Shown one piece after another: positions 11,937-23,976 of a stretch of 64,000 bases of DNA (its first letter is position 1; every line of letters starts with the position of its first letter). The notes below the pieces were generated by a model. It saw only the letters and a program-made list of their open reading frames with translations. It did not search any database and was not told where the DNA came from. The stretch lies in NCBI RefSeq assembly GCF_000740895.1, contig NC_025260.1, forward strand, positions 2,274,001-2,338,000, written 5' to 3'. Made by a program: the position numbers and the translations under genes. This DNA is from Theileria orientalis strain Shintoku (lineage: Eukaryota; Apicomplexa; Aconoidasida; Piroplasmida; Theileriidae).

Positions 11937-12492
11937 CCTGAATCAATAAATCCATTTATTAAATATAATAAATCTAAAATGTATTGCGATATGAAATTTC
12001 GTGAATTTTGAAACATATTTTAAAAAATGGCAAAAATGAGTTGAGATCTTGTTTTCATATAACATCTAGTGCTTGTACGGCAAGGACGCTCGAGAAATTT
12101 TTTAATAAATTTGTTTTATGTACCATATTTTATGTATTAATTAAATTAATTTTAAATATTGTGTTATTTATTAGAGCTCTATATTGTCAATATTTTCCAA
12201 ATTGATTGTTATCCAATATTGTCGATTTAGGGATTCAATTCTTTGAGCTTATAATAATTGAAGATTCTGTGGATTTTAAATTATAAATCATAACTTATAA
12301 CCTATTTGAGATTTAACTTTTAAATTTTAACTTCTAGAAATCTTTGTTTCGTCGGCATTCATACCTCCGAGGATTTAATTTTAAATTGTTCAAATAATTA
12401 ACATAATAAACATCTAGATTCGTTTTGTTGTTACATGACGTTGATAAAACTCTACTTTTGTATTTCATGGCTCTTCAATTACACTGAATATA
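11937..12492. promoter_or_regulatory. Divergent AT-rich promoter region, UTP15 / pseudokinase
   Basis: This 556-bp spacer separates two divergent start codons. It is A/T-rich with scattered short ORFs (one of 65 codons at 12008-12205, hydrophobic and Leu/Ile-rich, not convincing). No RNA gene was recognised. By position it should contain both promoters. Confidence 0.5.
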
Positions 12493-13957
12493 ATGAGATT
12501 TTTCTCACCCAAATTCGAAAATGATTATACCCTAGGGAAGCGAATATGCAACGGAGTAAGAACTTGAAAAGTAACAAAAACGCTTTAGGTAACATGTCAA
12601 ATAAGAGAATGTCGATCCATAAAGGAAGAAAAGGACTACGTCGTTAAAATATATCCCTCTGACCTCGATGATATTAATACAATAAGATATGAACATCATC
12701 TTTACGTAAAAAATAAACTAAATTCTATACCGAATATATTAAAACTAAGAGATTGTTTTTTTGATAAATACTACGTGTACTACGTAATGGAGAAGTACGA
12801 GTAAGTTTAAAAAGATAAGACAATGACGTGTAGAGGAAAAGATTTATTCGCAACCATAATGGACGGGTTACAGTACTCGGAGCACGACCTGGCGACGTTT
12901 TTTAGACAAATATTCAGGTCACTAAGGTCGCTGCACAGCCTAAACATTGTCCACAGAAACATCAGCGGGAAGAACCTGGTATTCGCAAGAGAAGACAGAA
13001 GGGTTCTCCTGCTGAAGGGTCTGAGGTATATGCTGAGCACGAACGAGTACTCAAAGTTCAATATTGTAGTCGAACACTCATTGCAATATTTGTCACCAGA
13101 GATCATATCTCAAGACACTAACCTCCTCAATATTACCAAAAGTGATATCTGGGCATGCGGTGTTATACTCTACACACTGCTCTTCGGCACAAACCTATTC
13201 CCAATAGAGTTCCCATTCGACAAGTATACACAAAACATAGTCAAGGGAGAAATTAACTGGAACGTAAAGTCACCACTGCTAGATTATTCGAACAAGCTGG
13301 CAATTGATTTTTGTAAGTCACTTCTTAAGTTGAACCCAGATGATAGAATAACGGCCAAAGATGCGCTCTTTCACCCATGGCTATCCAGTAAGTGTTACGG
13401 AAGTAGTTAATAGTTAGATTGATGAATTCTTTTTGTTGATATTATAAGTACTCGATTGATATTTGTAGATTAATTGGTAATTATTTATTGGTATTGAAGT
13501 AATAGGATATTTGTAATTAGTTTACATTAATGAGTTTAAAGTATAACTTATATTGTTTCAGTCGATAATGTGGATTCACACAATAAACAATTGGCACCTG
13601 AACGTTTCTACGCGGAAGTGAGGAATTCGATAGATGAGCTTGACACTTTGGAAGAGAACACGTTTATACAATGTAAGTTTGACTCAAACTTTTTTTAATT
13701 AAACAAACGTAGACCGACACAAGCTGAACGACGATGTGCTATCGAGATCAGGAGGGTCGGCGTTGTTAAATAAACTAGGATCAACACTGAGTTTGTCCTC
13801 GAGGTCGATAAAGCTCCAGGGCCCGAAGCCTCCGCAAAGATTCGGCTCAAAGTGCCTGCCTTTCAGGATCAGAAAACCAGCATTTAGAATGAAAAGATTC
13901 GGATCGAAGCGCCAAGACATGAAACCTCTAATAGAAAACCAAGTAGTGGAAAAATAA
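12493..13957 (+). CDS. CDPK/CAMK-like protein kinase homologue, predicted pseudokinase
   Basis: Five exons, 12493-12555, 12589-12800, 12834-13387, 13562-13672 and 13713-13957, join in phase to 394 aa. The fold is CAMK-like: YTLGKRI start, DYVVKIY with the VAVK lysine kept, MEKYEGKDLF hinge, IVHRNISGKNL catalytic loop, LSPEI in place of APE, SDIWACGVILYTLL (helix F) and a final HPWL. Catalytic residues are lost: HRD is HRN, the DFG position reads LKG, and the Gly loop reads CNGVTC. It is therefore unlikely to transfer phosphate by the usual mechanism. The C-terminal ~110 residues are basic with FGSK repeats and show no EF-hand, so it is not a full CDPK. It may act as a scaffold or a regulator of an active kinase; this is inference. 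Confidence 0.85.
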
Positions 13958-14170
13958 CCACAAGGCAACTAATCAAAACGATTCCCACAAACAAATGTGT
14001 TTTTACTAAAATTAGTAATTCGTAAAACAGAAAACTGTAAATGTAATGTAATAAAATAGTAAATGTGTATATTCTAAGTAAAATGTATATGAAAACGAAG
14101 GAGTAGAGATCGCAGAGTGTAATCATGAACGAGATTCAAATCCCAGAAGTTGGGGACAATTTTAGCACAA

Positions 14171-17100
14171 ATGGCAACAGAAACGGACGAAATTTGTAAA
14201 ATAGAACCAGAAAAGGAGTTAGAACTGGAAGTACTGAAAATATTGGCCTCAACATGTGACAAGCACATCGAGGAAGTATTAGAAAGAAAGAGGGTACAAC
14301 CAAGCTCGCCAGAAGGAGAAAGAGAAGATGAAAAGGAAGAATTGAAATCAGTGTCAAAAGTAATATCGTCCCTGCTCTACGATTTCTCAAGAAGCCTGCA
14401 AAATCAAACAAGTTCGTTCAATACATTCGACCTGATAGAAAAGTCATGTGATTCCATCAAGAAAAAACTTAAAGTTATTAGTCACAGCAAGTGGAATAGA
14501 ATACAAAATAAAAAATATAAAAATGTGTACCATAAAATACTAAAAAGAAGCCTGGATCCAACATACAGAAGAAGCACAGAGCAAATCAACGATGATTTTA
14601 AAGTTATATTCAGAAAAATCGATAGAACAGTAAACATATGGGCGCACCAAGTGCTCTACGACGACCTGAACGTGGAAAAGTCGTACAACGAGCCGCCGCA
14701 AGTGCAAGTTATCAGGTTCGACAAGAGCGGAGAAGTGATAATAACAGGAGGCTCCGAAGGGATGATAAAGCTGTGGGACGTGTACAGCTGCAAAGCAATC
14801 ATGAGCCTGAAGAGACACTCAGGAGCAATAACGAACATAGACGTGCACCCGACGAACGCGTTCATAGTCTCCTCGTGCGAAGGAGGAGAGATATGGCTGT
14901 GGGAAGTGAGCTACAACTTCTACAGGCCGCACAGAATGCTGAAGAGCACGTACAAGTTCCTGTGGGTGAGGTTCCTGGTCAACGACTGCAGACTGGACCT
15001 GAGCGTGAAGAGCGAAGAAGGAAGAGGGCGAATGGACGACCACGAAAGAAGGGTGTGGGAGAAGTCGCTGGACGAAACGCTGATCGTAAGTCTGGACGCA
15101 AGCAGCACGCTGAGAGTGTACAAGATGAGAGAGCTGCTGAGCTCGTCCTCAGGAGATAACGTGTACACGGAGGTGACGCCGCTGTACTACCTGGACCTGT
15201 TCAACCACAACATCACGGCCTACGACCTGTCGAAGTCGTCCTTCAACGGAGCGTACCTGACGGCAATAGGAATAGAGCCGCTGGACAACCAGGACTTCGA
15301 AAGCGGAGACCTGGACTGCATCAACACGGGGATGAACTTCATCAAAAACGACACCTTCCACAAAAGTAACCTTAACATAAAGGGGCGCTACAGAGACCTG
15401 ATAGGAAAGTCAGGATTCGCACTGCTGATGATACCACTAAATGACCCGAGCGAACTCGAGGAGATGGACGCGCCGGGAAGAGGAGAGGAAGAGAGAGTCG
15501 TCAAGCGAGGACACGAGGAGGAGGGGCTCTGCCGCTGCGACGCGAAGCTTGAGTCCTCGGTGACGTGCATAAACACGTGCGTGTTCTGCGGAAGGCAGAA
15601 GTTCAGAGAAAACAAAAGGCTGAACCTGAGCATATCGCACCACGACGGAAAGGAGCAGGCGGAGCAGGCGTCGGTGCCGAAGAGCATGTTCCTCTGGACG
15701 TCGCAGAACGCCTCGGAGCTCGAAAAGTTCTGCAACGAAGCGATTCCGGACTTCACGTTCTTCAACACGGCGGCGCCGGAAAGCAGCACGCCGAACATCC
15801 CGACGATGCACTACGGGAAGCTCTCGAGCAGCCTTATCCTGCCCTCGTGCATGAGCTCGGGCCTGGGCTCGGAGATGGAGTCGGAGCACTTCGACAAGCT
15901 CTTCCTTAACTTCGTGAACGACGCACACGTGCTGAGCCCAGACGTGTGCTTCGCAAACACGTCGACGAACCACATCTCGGCCTCAGACGACGCAAAGATA
16001 TTCCTGTGGTCCTACGAAGAGGAGGTCTTCAGAAGTAAGCAGCTGACGACGAAGACAATAGAGAGGTGGAAGAACACTATGGGAAAGGGAGACTCGAGTA
16101 GGGCGGAGACGAAGCCAGGGTCGACCTTGACCGTCGGAAACGGGCTGCAGGAGAGGAGCCACAAGTCGAAGCAGAAGCAGCACCAGTACGTCGACCAGAA
16201 CAGGAGCAGCCACCAGTCGGGCGCTAGAGCAGGAGCGCCGGGAGAAAGGGAGAGCCAGAGCAGCATCTCGAACAACACGCTCTACGTGGTGGTCTCGCTC
16301 TGTTGGTCCTCGCACGACAAGTACGTCTGCGTGGCGGACAGCATGGTGAGCAGGTACAACTACAAAAAGGCAATCGCGCACGCGAGGACGAACCTGTCTG
16401 GACTCTCCTTCTTCACGACCGACGGAAGAAGAGTGAGCGACTTCCTGCACGACACGCTGAGCTACCACGTCTCCTGCGTGGCCTTCAACCCGGTCTGCGA
16501 AGAGGTCTGCGTGGCGACGTCCTACGACGGCCTGGTGGCGATCCTGGACGTGAAGGAAGGAGTGCTGCTCAAAAAAATGAGCCTCGGAGCGAGCGCGACC
16601 TGGCTGGACGTGCAGTGGCACCCGATGGGCCACAAGTTCGTGGCGGCGCAGAAGTACGGCTCCTTCTCGCTATTCTCGGCAGACCCGACGACGCTCTACG
16701 AGAGGACGCCGACATTCCAGTCGACATACCTGGACTTCTACTGCAACTCGATCAGCTACGCGAACTCGGCGTACACGGGCCCGGAGCCGAACGTCGTTAA
16801 GCTGAGAAAGTACTACTCGAGCTTCTCGAACGTGCCAATCACGCTGACCGGGGACGCGAGCTACGAAAAAATAACAAAGTCGCTGGAAGGAGGGCCGGTG
16901 GTGTTCCTGGACGAGAGGAAAAACAACGTTATCATGCACACGACGGGAGGGTTCAGAAGGTGGCCGCCAGTACAACACTACAGGGCGGCAAAGCAAGGAG
17001 GCGACTTCAGGCGTGTCGACGTGTCTGAGAACAACCCAGACACCAGTAACGACGGCGCCACTAATGTGCTTATTGAGGCAAGCAGTGGTTGCAAAGGTGA

Positions 17101-20100
17101 AGGCAGCTCTGAGGGAGATGTTTCAAATGGCAGCAGCGACAACAACGGCGACTCTGCGCTCAATCCCACCACTGATGTTACGGACGATGCAGGCGGTGAA
17201 TTAGCAACCAATAATAGTAACAAGCATACAGAAACGGAATCAACAGCCACTGATGTTACTAACCATACAGACAGTAAACTAACAACGAGTAATACCAAGC
17301 ATACAGAAACGGAATCAACAACCACGGATGTTACTAACCATACACACTGTGAATTGACAACGAATGGTAGAAGTTTAGAAGGTGGTACAGGCAGTAATAG
17401 TGGTGGTAGTCAAGATATTGGTGCTCGTAAAGCTTCAAAAAACTCTGGAACGTCAGTGGACTCGAACATAATATACTCAACCATGTCAAGGTTAGAAGGG
17501 TTTCAGGAATATTTTGAAGCACACTACCAAGTGGATGAAAGTGGAGACGTGAGAAAGATAGTTAATCAATATCTGCAGTTGATGAAAATAGTAGGAAAGT
17601 ATGGTTCAGAAAGGAATACGGAGAATAAAGAAGCTGGTAACATGAATGGGAGAACTTTGACACAAAATTGCAATAAAACTGCCACTAGTAGAGATAATGG
17701 TACTCCGACTCGGAGTATGATTGGTAAACTTAATGGTGGGTTTAATGGGAGTGTAACGGGTGGAATAAATGGGAGTGCGACTGCCAATTTTACGGAGAAT
17801 CCTACAGCGACGCTGAATGGTACTCGGAATGGGAGTCCGACTGTGACCCCGAATAGTAATTACGATGAGGCAGCACAGAACGATAAATCGGAGTATCACT
17901 GTTACCTGGGAGATTGCACAGTCTGTGAAAACTACCTGACAGTGAATGAAAGAGCACAGAAATACGCATCAGTGAAAGATTCGTTTGTGCAGTTGAAGTG
18001 TTTAACGGACAAGGACGGGAACATAGTGAGAGCAATGCCACCATCAGCGAGACCACAAGACCTGGCAGAATCACTGACACCAGAAGCAGTGATGACGCCG
18101 CCAGGAAGAGCAGACGTGGAGTCACTAGTGGATACGTCAATGAGGTCAAGATACATAGGGTACTCGTCGCCACTAAGTGATCGTCAGATCATGTCGAATC
18201 GAACGACGCGGACGCCGCGGGAAAGAGAAAACAACGCGTTTTGGGGAAGCAGCACTGACACGATGAGTAACATCCAGGGGGATCAGTTGGTTATGTCCTC
18301 ACCATCGGAAGAAAGGCCATTAGAAGAAGGATCGTTAGATGAAGAAGAAGAAGAAGAAGAAGAGGACGATGGAGAGTTCGAGTTGGACCAAGAAGAAGAT
18401 GAGGAAGAAGACGACTACGACGATGAAGAAGATGCATACACAGAAGATGATTTCGTGCCAGAAGAAAGAGTGACGAGATCAATGAGGGCAAAAAGGGCAA
18501 AAGTCAAAGAGCTGAGAAAAGGAACGAGAAAAAGTAGCCGTCTAGTAAAGAGAGAGTCGGAAGAAGGAAAGAAGGATGAAGAAGATGAAGAAGTAGGGAA
18601 CGATGGATACAGTTTCAGAACAAAGAGAGGAAGAAGAGATACCACGGAGGAGAGACAAGTAAAGTGGGCAAGGAACCTGAGTGTGGCGATAGGACCAGTG
18701 CAAGTGAAGTACACGAGAGAAGGGAGAGAAGACTACTCGGGAAAAAATTGCGTATTCTGCGGAATAGGAGAAAGGGGAGACTACTCGAAGCTGACGAGGA
18801 CGCAGTCGCAGAAGCTGTCCTCGACAATATTGAGCAGAGGAACGGAGTTCAGACCAGCATGTAGACTCTTCGAAAACACGATAGTGGGTCCGATGGGAAT
18901 ACCGAGGAGGTTCCACGCGGAGCTGGACGACTACTTCGGGCTACTCAAGAGAGTGGAGTCGTCGACAAGCATATTCGCGCACGCATCGTGCCTGTTGACG
19001 TCGAGGGTTAAGATGGACGCGGCGAACAGGCTGTTGAATCTGCCAGTAAGTTGCACGATTGGTTAAATAGGTAGTATTGGTGTCAAAATGGCACATGGTT
19101 AGATAGTATCCATATTGTAGTTTTTAAGTACAGGCCATTTGTACCTAAGCATATGGTGGATAGTATATGAGTAGTCACTAATAGCGATGTAGGAGGTGCT
19201 CGTTAGATGCAGTTTCGATGAGTGCAGCTTCTGCGGGTCGAAGTTCGCAACGGTGGCCTGCGAAAAGTGCAAGGAGTTGTACCACTACCCGTGCGCGATA
19301 GCACAATACCAGGAACACAAGAGGAAGGCGCGAGGAGCTAACACAATCAACCACTGCGACCCGCTGGTGTGTAAAATCTTCACGTGTGTAGACTGCGCAA
19401 CGAAGTACGAAAAGGAGTATTTGTCAAGCGAGTGTTTCATATCGAAGGAGGCGAGAGAGTGGCTGATGAGCGACGAGGACTCCTTCGAAAATGAGTTCAA
19501 CGTGCAGAAGGGAGACGCCATAGTGCTGACGAGTGGGTTGTTCGAGGACAAGCACAACGCGCACTTAAGTTGGCTGACACAGAAGAATTTCCCAATACTG
19601 GCAAAAGTGGTGGATATAGCGTACATATTTGCAGGTAAGCAGTTGAATACAGTGCTAAATAGTTGTCTAGATAATAAGTTGGGTGTATTGTTATATAGGT
19701 AGGTAGCTACATATTTGCTTAGGTAGATAGGTATTTGCTTAGGTAGATAGGTATTTGCTTAGGTAGATAGGTATTTGCTTAGGTAGATAGGTATTTGCTT
19801 AGGTAGATAGGTATTTGCTTAGGTAGATAGGTATTTGCTTAGGTAGATAGGTAAATGGTATGTGTCTGGGAAGATGGAAAGATATTAAAAACAGGGAGTT
19901 ACACAAGTAAAAGAGAGTATAAAAATGCATTTGAAAACAAATTAATTTTTAGAGAAATCGATAATAGTGCCATGTGTGCTCATAGGGTCGTACACAGAGG
20001 AGTTTGAAGACGTATGCATATTCGTAACAAGGAAGACGAGGCTGATACTGTTGAGAGACTACCTAATGAGCATATATAACATGAAGAAGATGGAAGTAGG

Positions 20101-21639
20101 GTCGAAAGTAAAGTGTAGAATAGAAGGAAAAGTAAAAGAAGTGGAAGTTAAGGGAGTAAAGCAAGTAATTAAAGTAGAAAGGCCAACGAAGTTAGGGAGT
20201 CAAATAGATATGAGCACACTGAATAAAATAGTAAAAGCATCGTACAGCATAGGACACCACGCAGTAAATGTGCAAGACGAAGATAAATCAAAGGTGAGGA
20301 AAAAATAAAATCAAGTGATTAATTTAGTGGATTGATGCATGGAGTATATCAGTGGACAATGTGAAGGTGAACGAGGGTGGCAGTGGAGGTGTTGGTGACG
20401 GTAGCGTCAGCGATGCAAATAGTAGTCCAGGTGATAGCGATGGAAGTAGCGTCGCTAGCAGATCAGTGAGCATAAAAGAGGTGGAAGAGTACATAAAAAT
20501 GCCAAACGGGTACCCAGACGATGACATAGAGTTGCCAGGAGACAGCACGAGTTATGTTAACGGCGATTACAAAAATGGATATCCGATTAGAATTAAATCA
20601 AACGGGTTCATGAGTAACAGTAGAGCAAACAGTTCCTCAAGGAGAGGAAACCTAAGAAGCCGTGAAAGTAGTAGAACCAGCAGCATTGACAACGAAAGTG
20701 GCAGGGGGTCGATGGCAGGAGGTAGCACAAGTGGTAAAGGTAGCAGTAGCAGCCATCAATGTGACGGTAGGAGTATAACGAGTAGTCGCACGTCTACCAG
20801 TGACTCCATGGACAATATGGGTACCAGTAACTCTATGGATGACAATACGGGTACCAGTAACGTGATAGTTAACGGAGTTGGTACCAATAACTCCTTAGAC
20901 AATACGGGTACCAGTAACGTGATAGTTAACGGAGTTGGTACCAATAACTCCTTAGACAATACGGGTACCAGTAACGTGATAGTTAACGGAGTTGGTGGCA
21001 ACGCATTGATCAATGAAATTAAGTTAAACACATTCCTGGAAGTTGATAAACAGGCAGTGATGGAGCTCCTAGGGTTAGTTAAATTAAATAAAAATAACAC
21101 GTAGGGAAAGTAACTATGGAACGTTCTATGACTTGGAGGAAGCGAAGGAAGAAGAAGGATGGCTGACAGATTATTGGAAGAACATAACAATGCCGATATG
21201 CATAAGGAAGATCGTGGAAAGACTGTTTAACCAATACTACAGGACGCCGGAGGGGATATGCGGAGATATAAGCCTCATGATAGGGAATTGCATGGACTTT
21301 AACGAGCCCTCGAGCAAGTACTGTAAGCTGGCAGCAGAGTTGAAGGAGAAGCTAAAAAAAATCAGAGAACAGTTCGAGTCGCCAGAAGAGTGGAAAGTGA
21401 CAATGTCGTACCTGTGGCCGAAGATAAGAAGCGTCGTGGAAGTGTGGGAAGGCACGCAAAAGTCAAAAGCGCACACACGAGAGGAGGGAGCCAAGGAGGA
21501 GACGGCGAAGTCGTCGCCAAAAAGGAAGATTAGGATGGCAGAACAGCCAACGAGAAGGAGTTCGAGACTGAAAAATAACCCAGAGAAGGAAAAGAGGGAG
21601 GAAGTGAGGAAGAGGAAAACACGATATAACCTAAGGTGA
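14171..21639 (+). CDS. BRWD/PHIP-type chromatin reader: WD40, extended PHD, bromodomain
   Basis: Exons 14171-19045, 19193-19634, 19953-20293, 20328-21073 and 21105-21639 join to 2312 aa; introns are 147, 318, 34 and 31 nt. The first in-frame ATG was used. WD40 repeats span roughly residues 175-900 (IKLWDVY, IWLWEVS, IFLWSY). A low-complexity Asn/Ser/Thr region follows, then a long acidic tract near 18330-18450. A C4HC3 extended PHD is split by the first intron: NCVFCG, HASC, CSFCG, CEKCKELYH, CVDC. A BRWD-like beta domain (EVGSKVKCRIEGKV) follows. The C-terminus (about 2165-2230) is a bromodomain-like helical bundle (CIRKIVERLF, CMDFNEPSSKYCKLAAEL). Such proteins bind acetylated and methylated histones. 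The acetyl-lysine Asn may be replaced or shifted. The coding region is unusually GC-rich for this window. Confidence 0.85.
19711..19850. repeat. 20-bp tandem repeat x7 in an intron
   Basis: Seven head-to-tail copies of GTATTTGCTTAGGTAGATAG (first copy with A in place of the leading G) fill the 318-nt intron at 19635-19952 of the BRWD-like gene. Each copy contains an AG/GTA pair resembling acceptor plus donor, so each could be a cryptic splice site. Copies look identical by eye, implying recent expansion. Confidence 0.9.
20851..20994 (+). repeat. 57-bp coding tandem repeat, about 2.5 copies
   Basis: A 57-bp unit starting GTACCAGTAACGTGATAG occurs at 20851-20907 and 20908-20964, with a partial third copy to 20994. 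It encodes 19-residue Gly/Asn/Val-rich repeats in a Ser-rich linker between the BRWD-like domain and the bromodomain. It is in frame, so copy-number change keeps the protein intact. Confidence 0.9.
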
Positions 21640-21676
21640 CACAATAATGTAATAAATGTATAGTATGTGTTAAATA

Positions 21677-22966
21677 ATGAGCGACGATCTGGCAGAATCG
21701 ACAGTGGTGGTGATCCTGGACCAGAGAGATGAAGAGGTGGTGGGATTCGACTTCGTGGCGCTGCCAGAGGCGAACAAAGTGTCGGGGATATGGAACCTGG
21801 AGCCAGGAGCACACTTCATGTACATAAAGACGAAGGAAGAAGGTAAGGAGAAGTAGGAAAAATAAAAACGGTGTTTAGAGGAAAGAAGGCTGGGAGAATT
21901 CGTGTATTTGAAGAAGGGAGAGCTGAGAGTGTACAGGAGAGCGGAGGCGAGCGAGGGGCCGCTATTCAAGCAGGTGGAGGAGTACAGCAACCAAAACTAC
22001 AAAGAGTCGATCATAATGGGACATTTGAAAAATAAAATGTCGAAGATTCCCCAGAACTTATCGCAACTGTGGTCAAACATAACGGACTGCATAAACAGCG
22101 AGCTTATCGTAAAACTGAGACCGATAAATAAGGTAATAAAGAGTCAAACGGCAGGAAACGATGTGTTTGAAGAGTGTGGGTCGGAGATGGATAGAAGAAA
22201 CGAGAAGGATTTGAGGAACGCCACGATGAGGGTGGAGCTGAGTGACACAGAAGACGACGAGTCAAAAACACTGGAAGAATACAAGCAAATCGCAAAAAAC
22301 CTAAGAGGGTTCCGTAACAGTATAAATTTGAAGGAACTGAGGGGAAAACGGGAAAGTGTGTCCCCAAAAACAAGTTGCCAGATTGACCAAACCGTGGAGG
22401 AGGACTACAGCCCAATCTGCTACTCAGATATACCGGCGAGCGACAGCAGAATAAACAGATTTAAGGAAATAACGCCGGAAATGCTGACGAGTATGCACAT
22501 GGATACGAGTTACGTACTGGAATCAATGAGCGAGAACTACGAAAACAACAAGGACGGGTACAGGGCAAGCGAGTTCAAAAACAAGTATATGTATGTGCTG
22601 GGAGAGTTGCAATACAGCTTCATACTCTTTCTGCTGTGTTTTAACTTCGAAAGCCTCCAACATTACAAGAGGCTCCTGAGGGCCTTCTGCAACGCGGAGG
22701 CGACAATTATTAAAAACCAGGAGTTGGTGCTCAGATTCCTCAAAACGCTCAAGTATCACGTCGAAATATGGGACGAGGAGCACGATGTGTACCAGGAGGA
22801 CGACTTTCTGGCCCACTCGCTAGGCAGCCTGAGGGAAATAATTGTCGACAACGAAAAGGACCTGGAATATTGCAGAAACGAGTTTAAACAGCTCGACAAT
22901 TCATTTAAGCTGAAATTCGGAATTTCGCTGGATGATTTGGACGCGATAAACAACAATTATGTATAA
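21677..22966 (+). CDS. AAR2: AAR2 splicing factor (U5 snRNP assembly)
   Basis: Two exons, 21677-21842 and 21879-22966 (36-nt intron), give 417 aa. The N-terminal beta domain shows VVVILDQRDEEVVGFD and LEPGAHFMYIK, matching the AAR2 pattern of 'valid fold then PGxHF'. The C-terminal helical domain has ELQYSFILFLLCFNFESL and HYKRLLRAFCNAEATI, the most conserved AAR2 stretch. AAR2 binds PRP8 in a cytoplasmic U5 precursor and prevents premature BRR2 loading until it enters the nucleus. Spacing to the preceding stop is 37 bp, so upstream control elements must overlap the neighbour's 3' UTR. A polar insert in the middle (about residues 135-190) has no counterpart in the family. Confidence 0.88.
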
Positions 22967-23139
22967 CAGATTGCACTATATTGTACAAAATAAGTTAGTA
23001 TAATTATATATATATTTGTATATTATTTGTAGAATTAGCTGTATATTGACATTCATTACTATAATTGTATGAAAATTAACGTTTATATCGCAAAATTGAT
23101 TTAGTAAAAGTGTAATAGTTGATTTGAAATTTGATAAAG

Positions 23140-23835
23140 ATGGAGAGGGAAGTATCATATAAAAAGAACAACAGGGACATAATATACGTCGGAAACTTGC
23201 CGAAGGAATTAACAGAACAGCATCTGAAGAAGTATTTTGACCAGTTTGGAGACGTTGTGAAGATAAGGCTAATGAAGTCAAAAAAGGTATTTGAAACGAA
23301 TAGATAGTAAATATAATTAATGTACAGACGAATAGATCGAAGGGATACGCCTTTGTTCAATTTGAAAACAGCGAAATAGCGCAAATTGCGGCGGAGACCA
23401 TGGACAAATACCTCATCGACGGTAAGGCGCTAAAGGTACATGTAAAGGACGAAGATCAAGTTGTTAAGCACCTGTTTAAGGTAAGAAAAGTATACACATA
23501 GACATAAAAGATAAAATTAACAGACAAAAAAAGTAATTAACAACGTTTAGAGAGGAAGAGCCATGATGATTAAAAATAATAAAGTAAAGCATATGAACAG
23601 TGAGCTGGATTTTAAAAGAAAAACAATGAAGGAAAAGTTAGAACGAATCATGGAAACGATTAAGGAGGGGAAGAAGTTGGAAAAGGATGAGGAAACAGAG
23701 GAGTTTGTAAATAAACTAAAAAATAATCTGGAAAATTTGAAGGATAAGCAGAAAAGGTTTAACACGGACCTGTACGATGAGGAAATAAAGGAATACACAA
23801 AAGCACTGAACACTGTAAAAAAACATTTAAAATAG
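23140..23835 (+). CDS. RRM protein, NIFK/Nop15-like 60S biogenesis factor
   Basis: Exons 23140-23286, 23328-23480 and 23551-23835 join in phase 0 to 194 aa. One RRM occupies about residues 12-90: RNP2 is IIYVGNL and RNP1 is KGYAFVQF. The linker following the RRM (EDQVVKHLFK) and the phrase AETMDKYLIDGK match NIFK (human) and Nop15 (yeast), which bind the ITS2 region of pre-60S particles in the nucleolus. The C-terminus is a long Lys/Glu-rich coiled coil (about 100-190). It lacks the Ki-67-binding extension of human NIFK. Ordinary RRM proteins of other families remain possible, but the linker makes NIFK/Nop15 the best call. Confidence 0.82.
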
Positions 23836-23976
23836 TATGAATAATGTGTTGGTTGAGTGTATGATAGTGGTGGTAGATAAAGCCCATAAATATGTTCCGC
23901 TAAGTATAATAAAATTAAATGGTGCTGTAAAATAATGTTTATCCTTTAAAGTTGTCACAGATATTCTTTGGAAACA

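Noticed and set aside
12008..12205. 65-codon ORF in the UTP15/pseudokinase spacer
   Set aside because: Hydrophobic, A/T-driven composition, no splice partner and no similarity I recognise.
15437..16633. Long minus-strand ORFs (178 and 216 codons) under the WD40 gene
   Set aside because: Both mirror GC-rich codons of the BRWD-like exon; His/Val/Arg-rich, no start context or splice logic.
19711..19850. Tandem repeat as a telomeric, CRISPR or transposon remnant
   Set aside because: Direct 20-bp units without spacers, inside a spliced intron, without terminal repeats or coding sequence of a mobile element.
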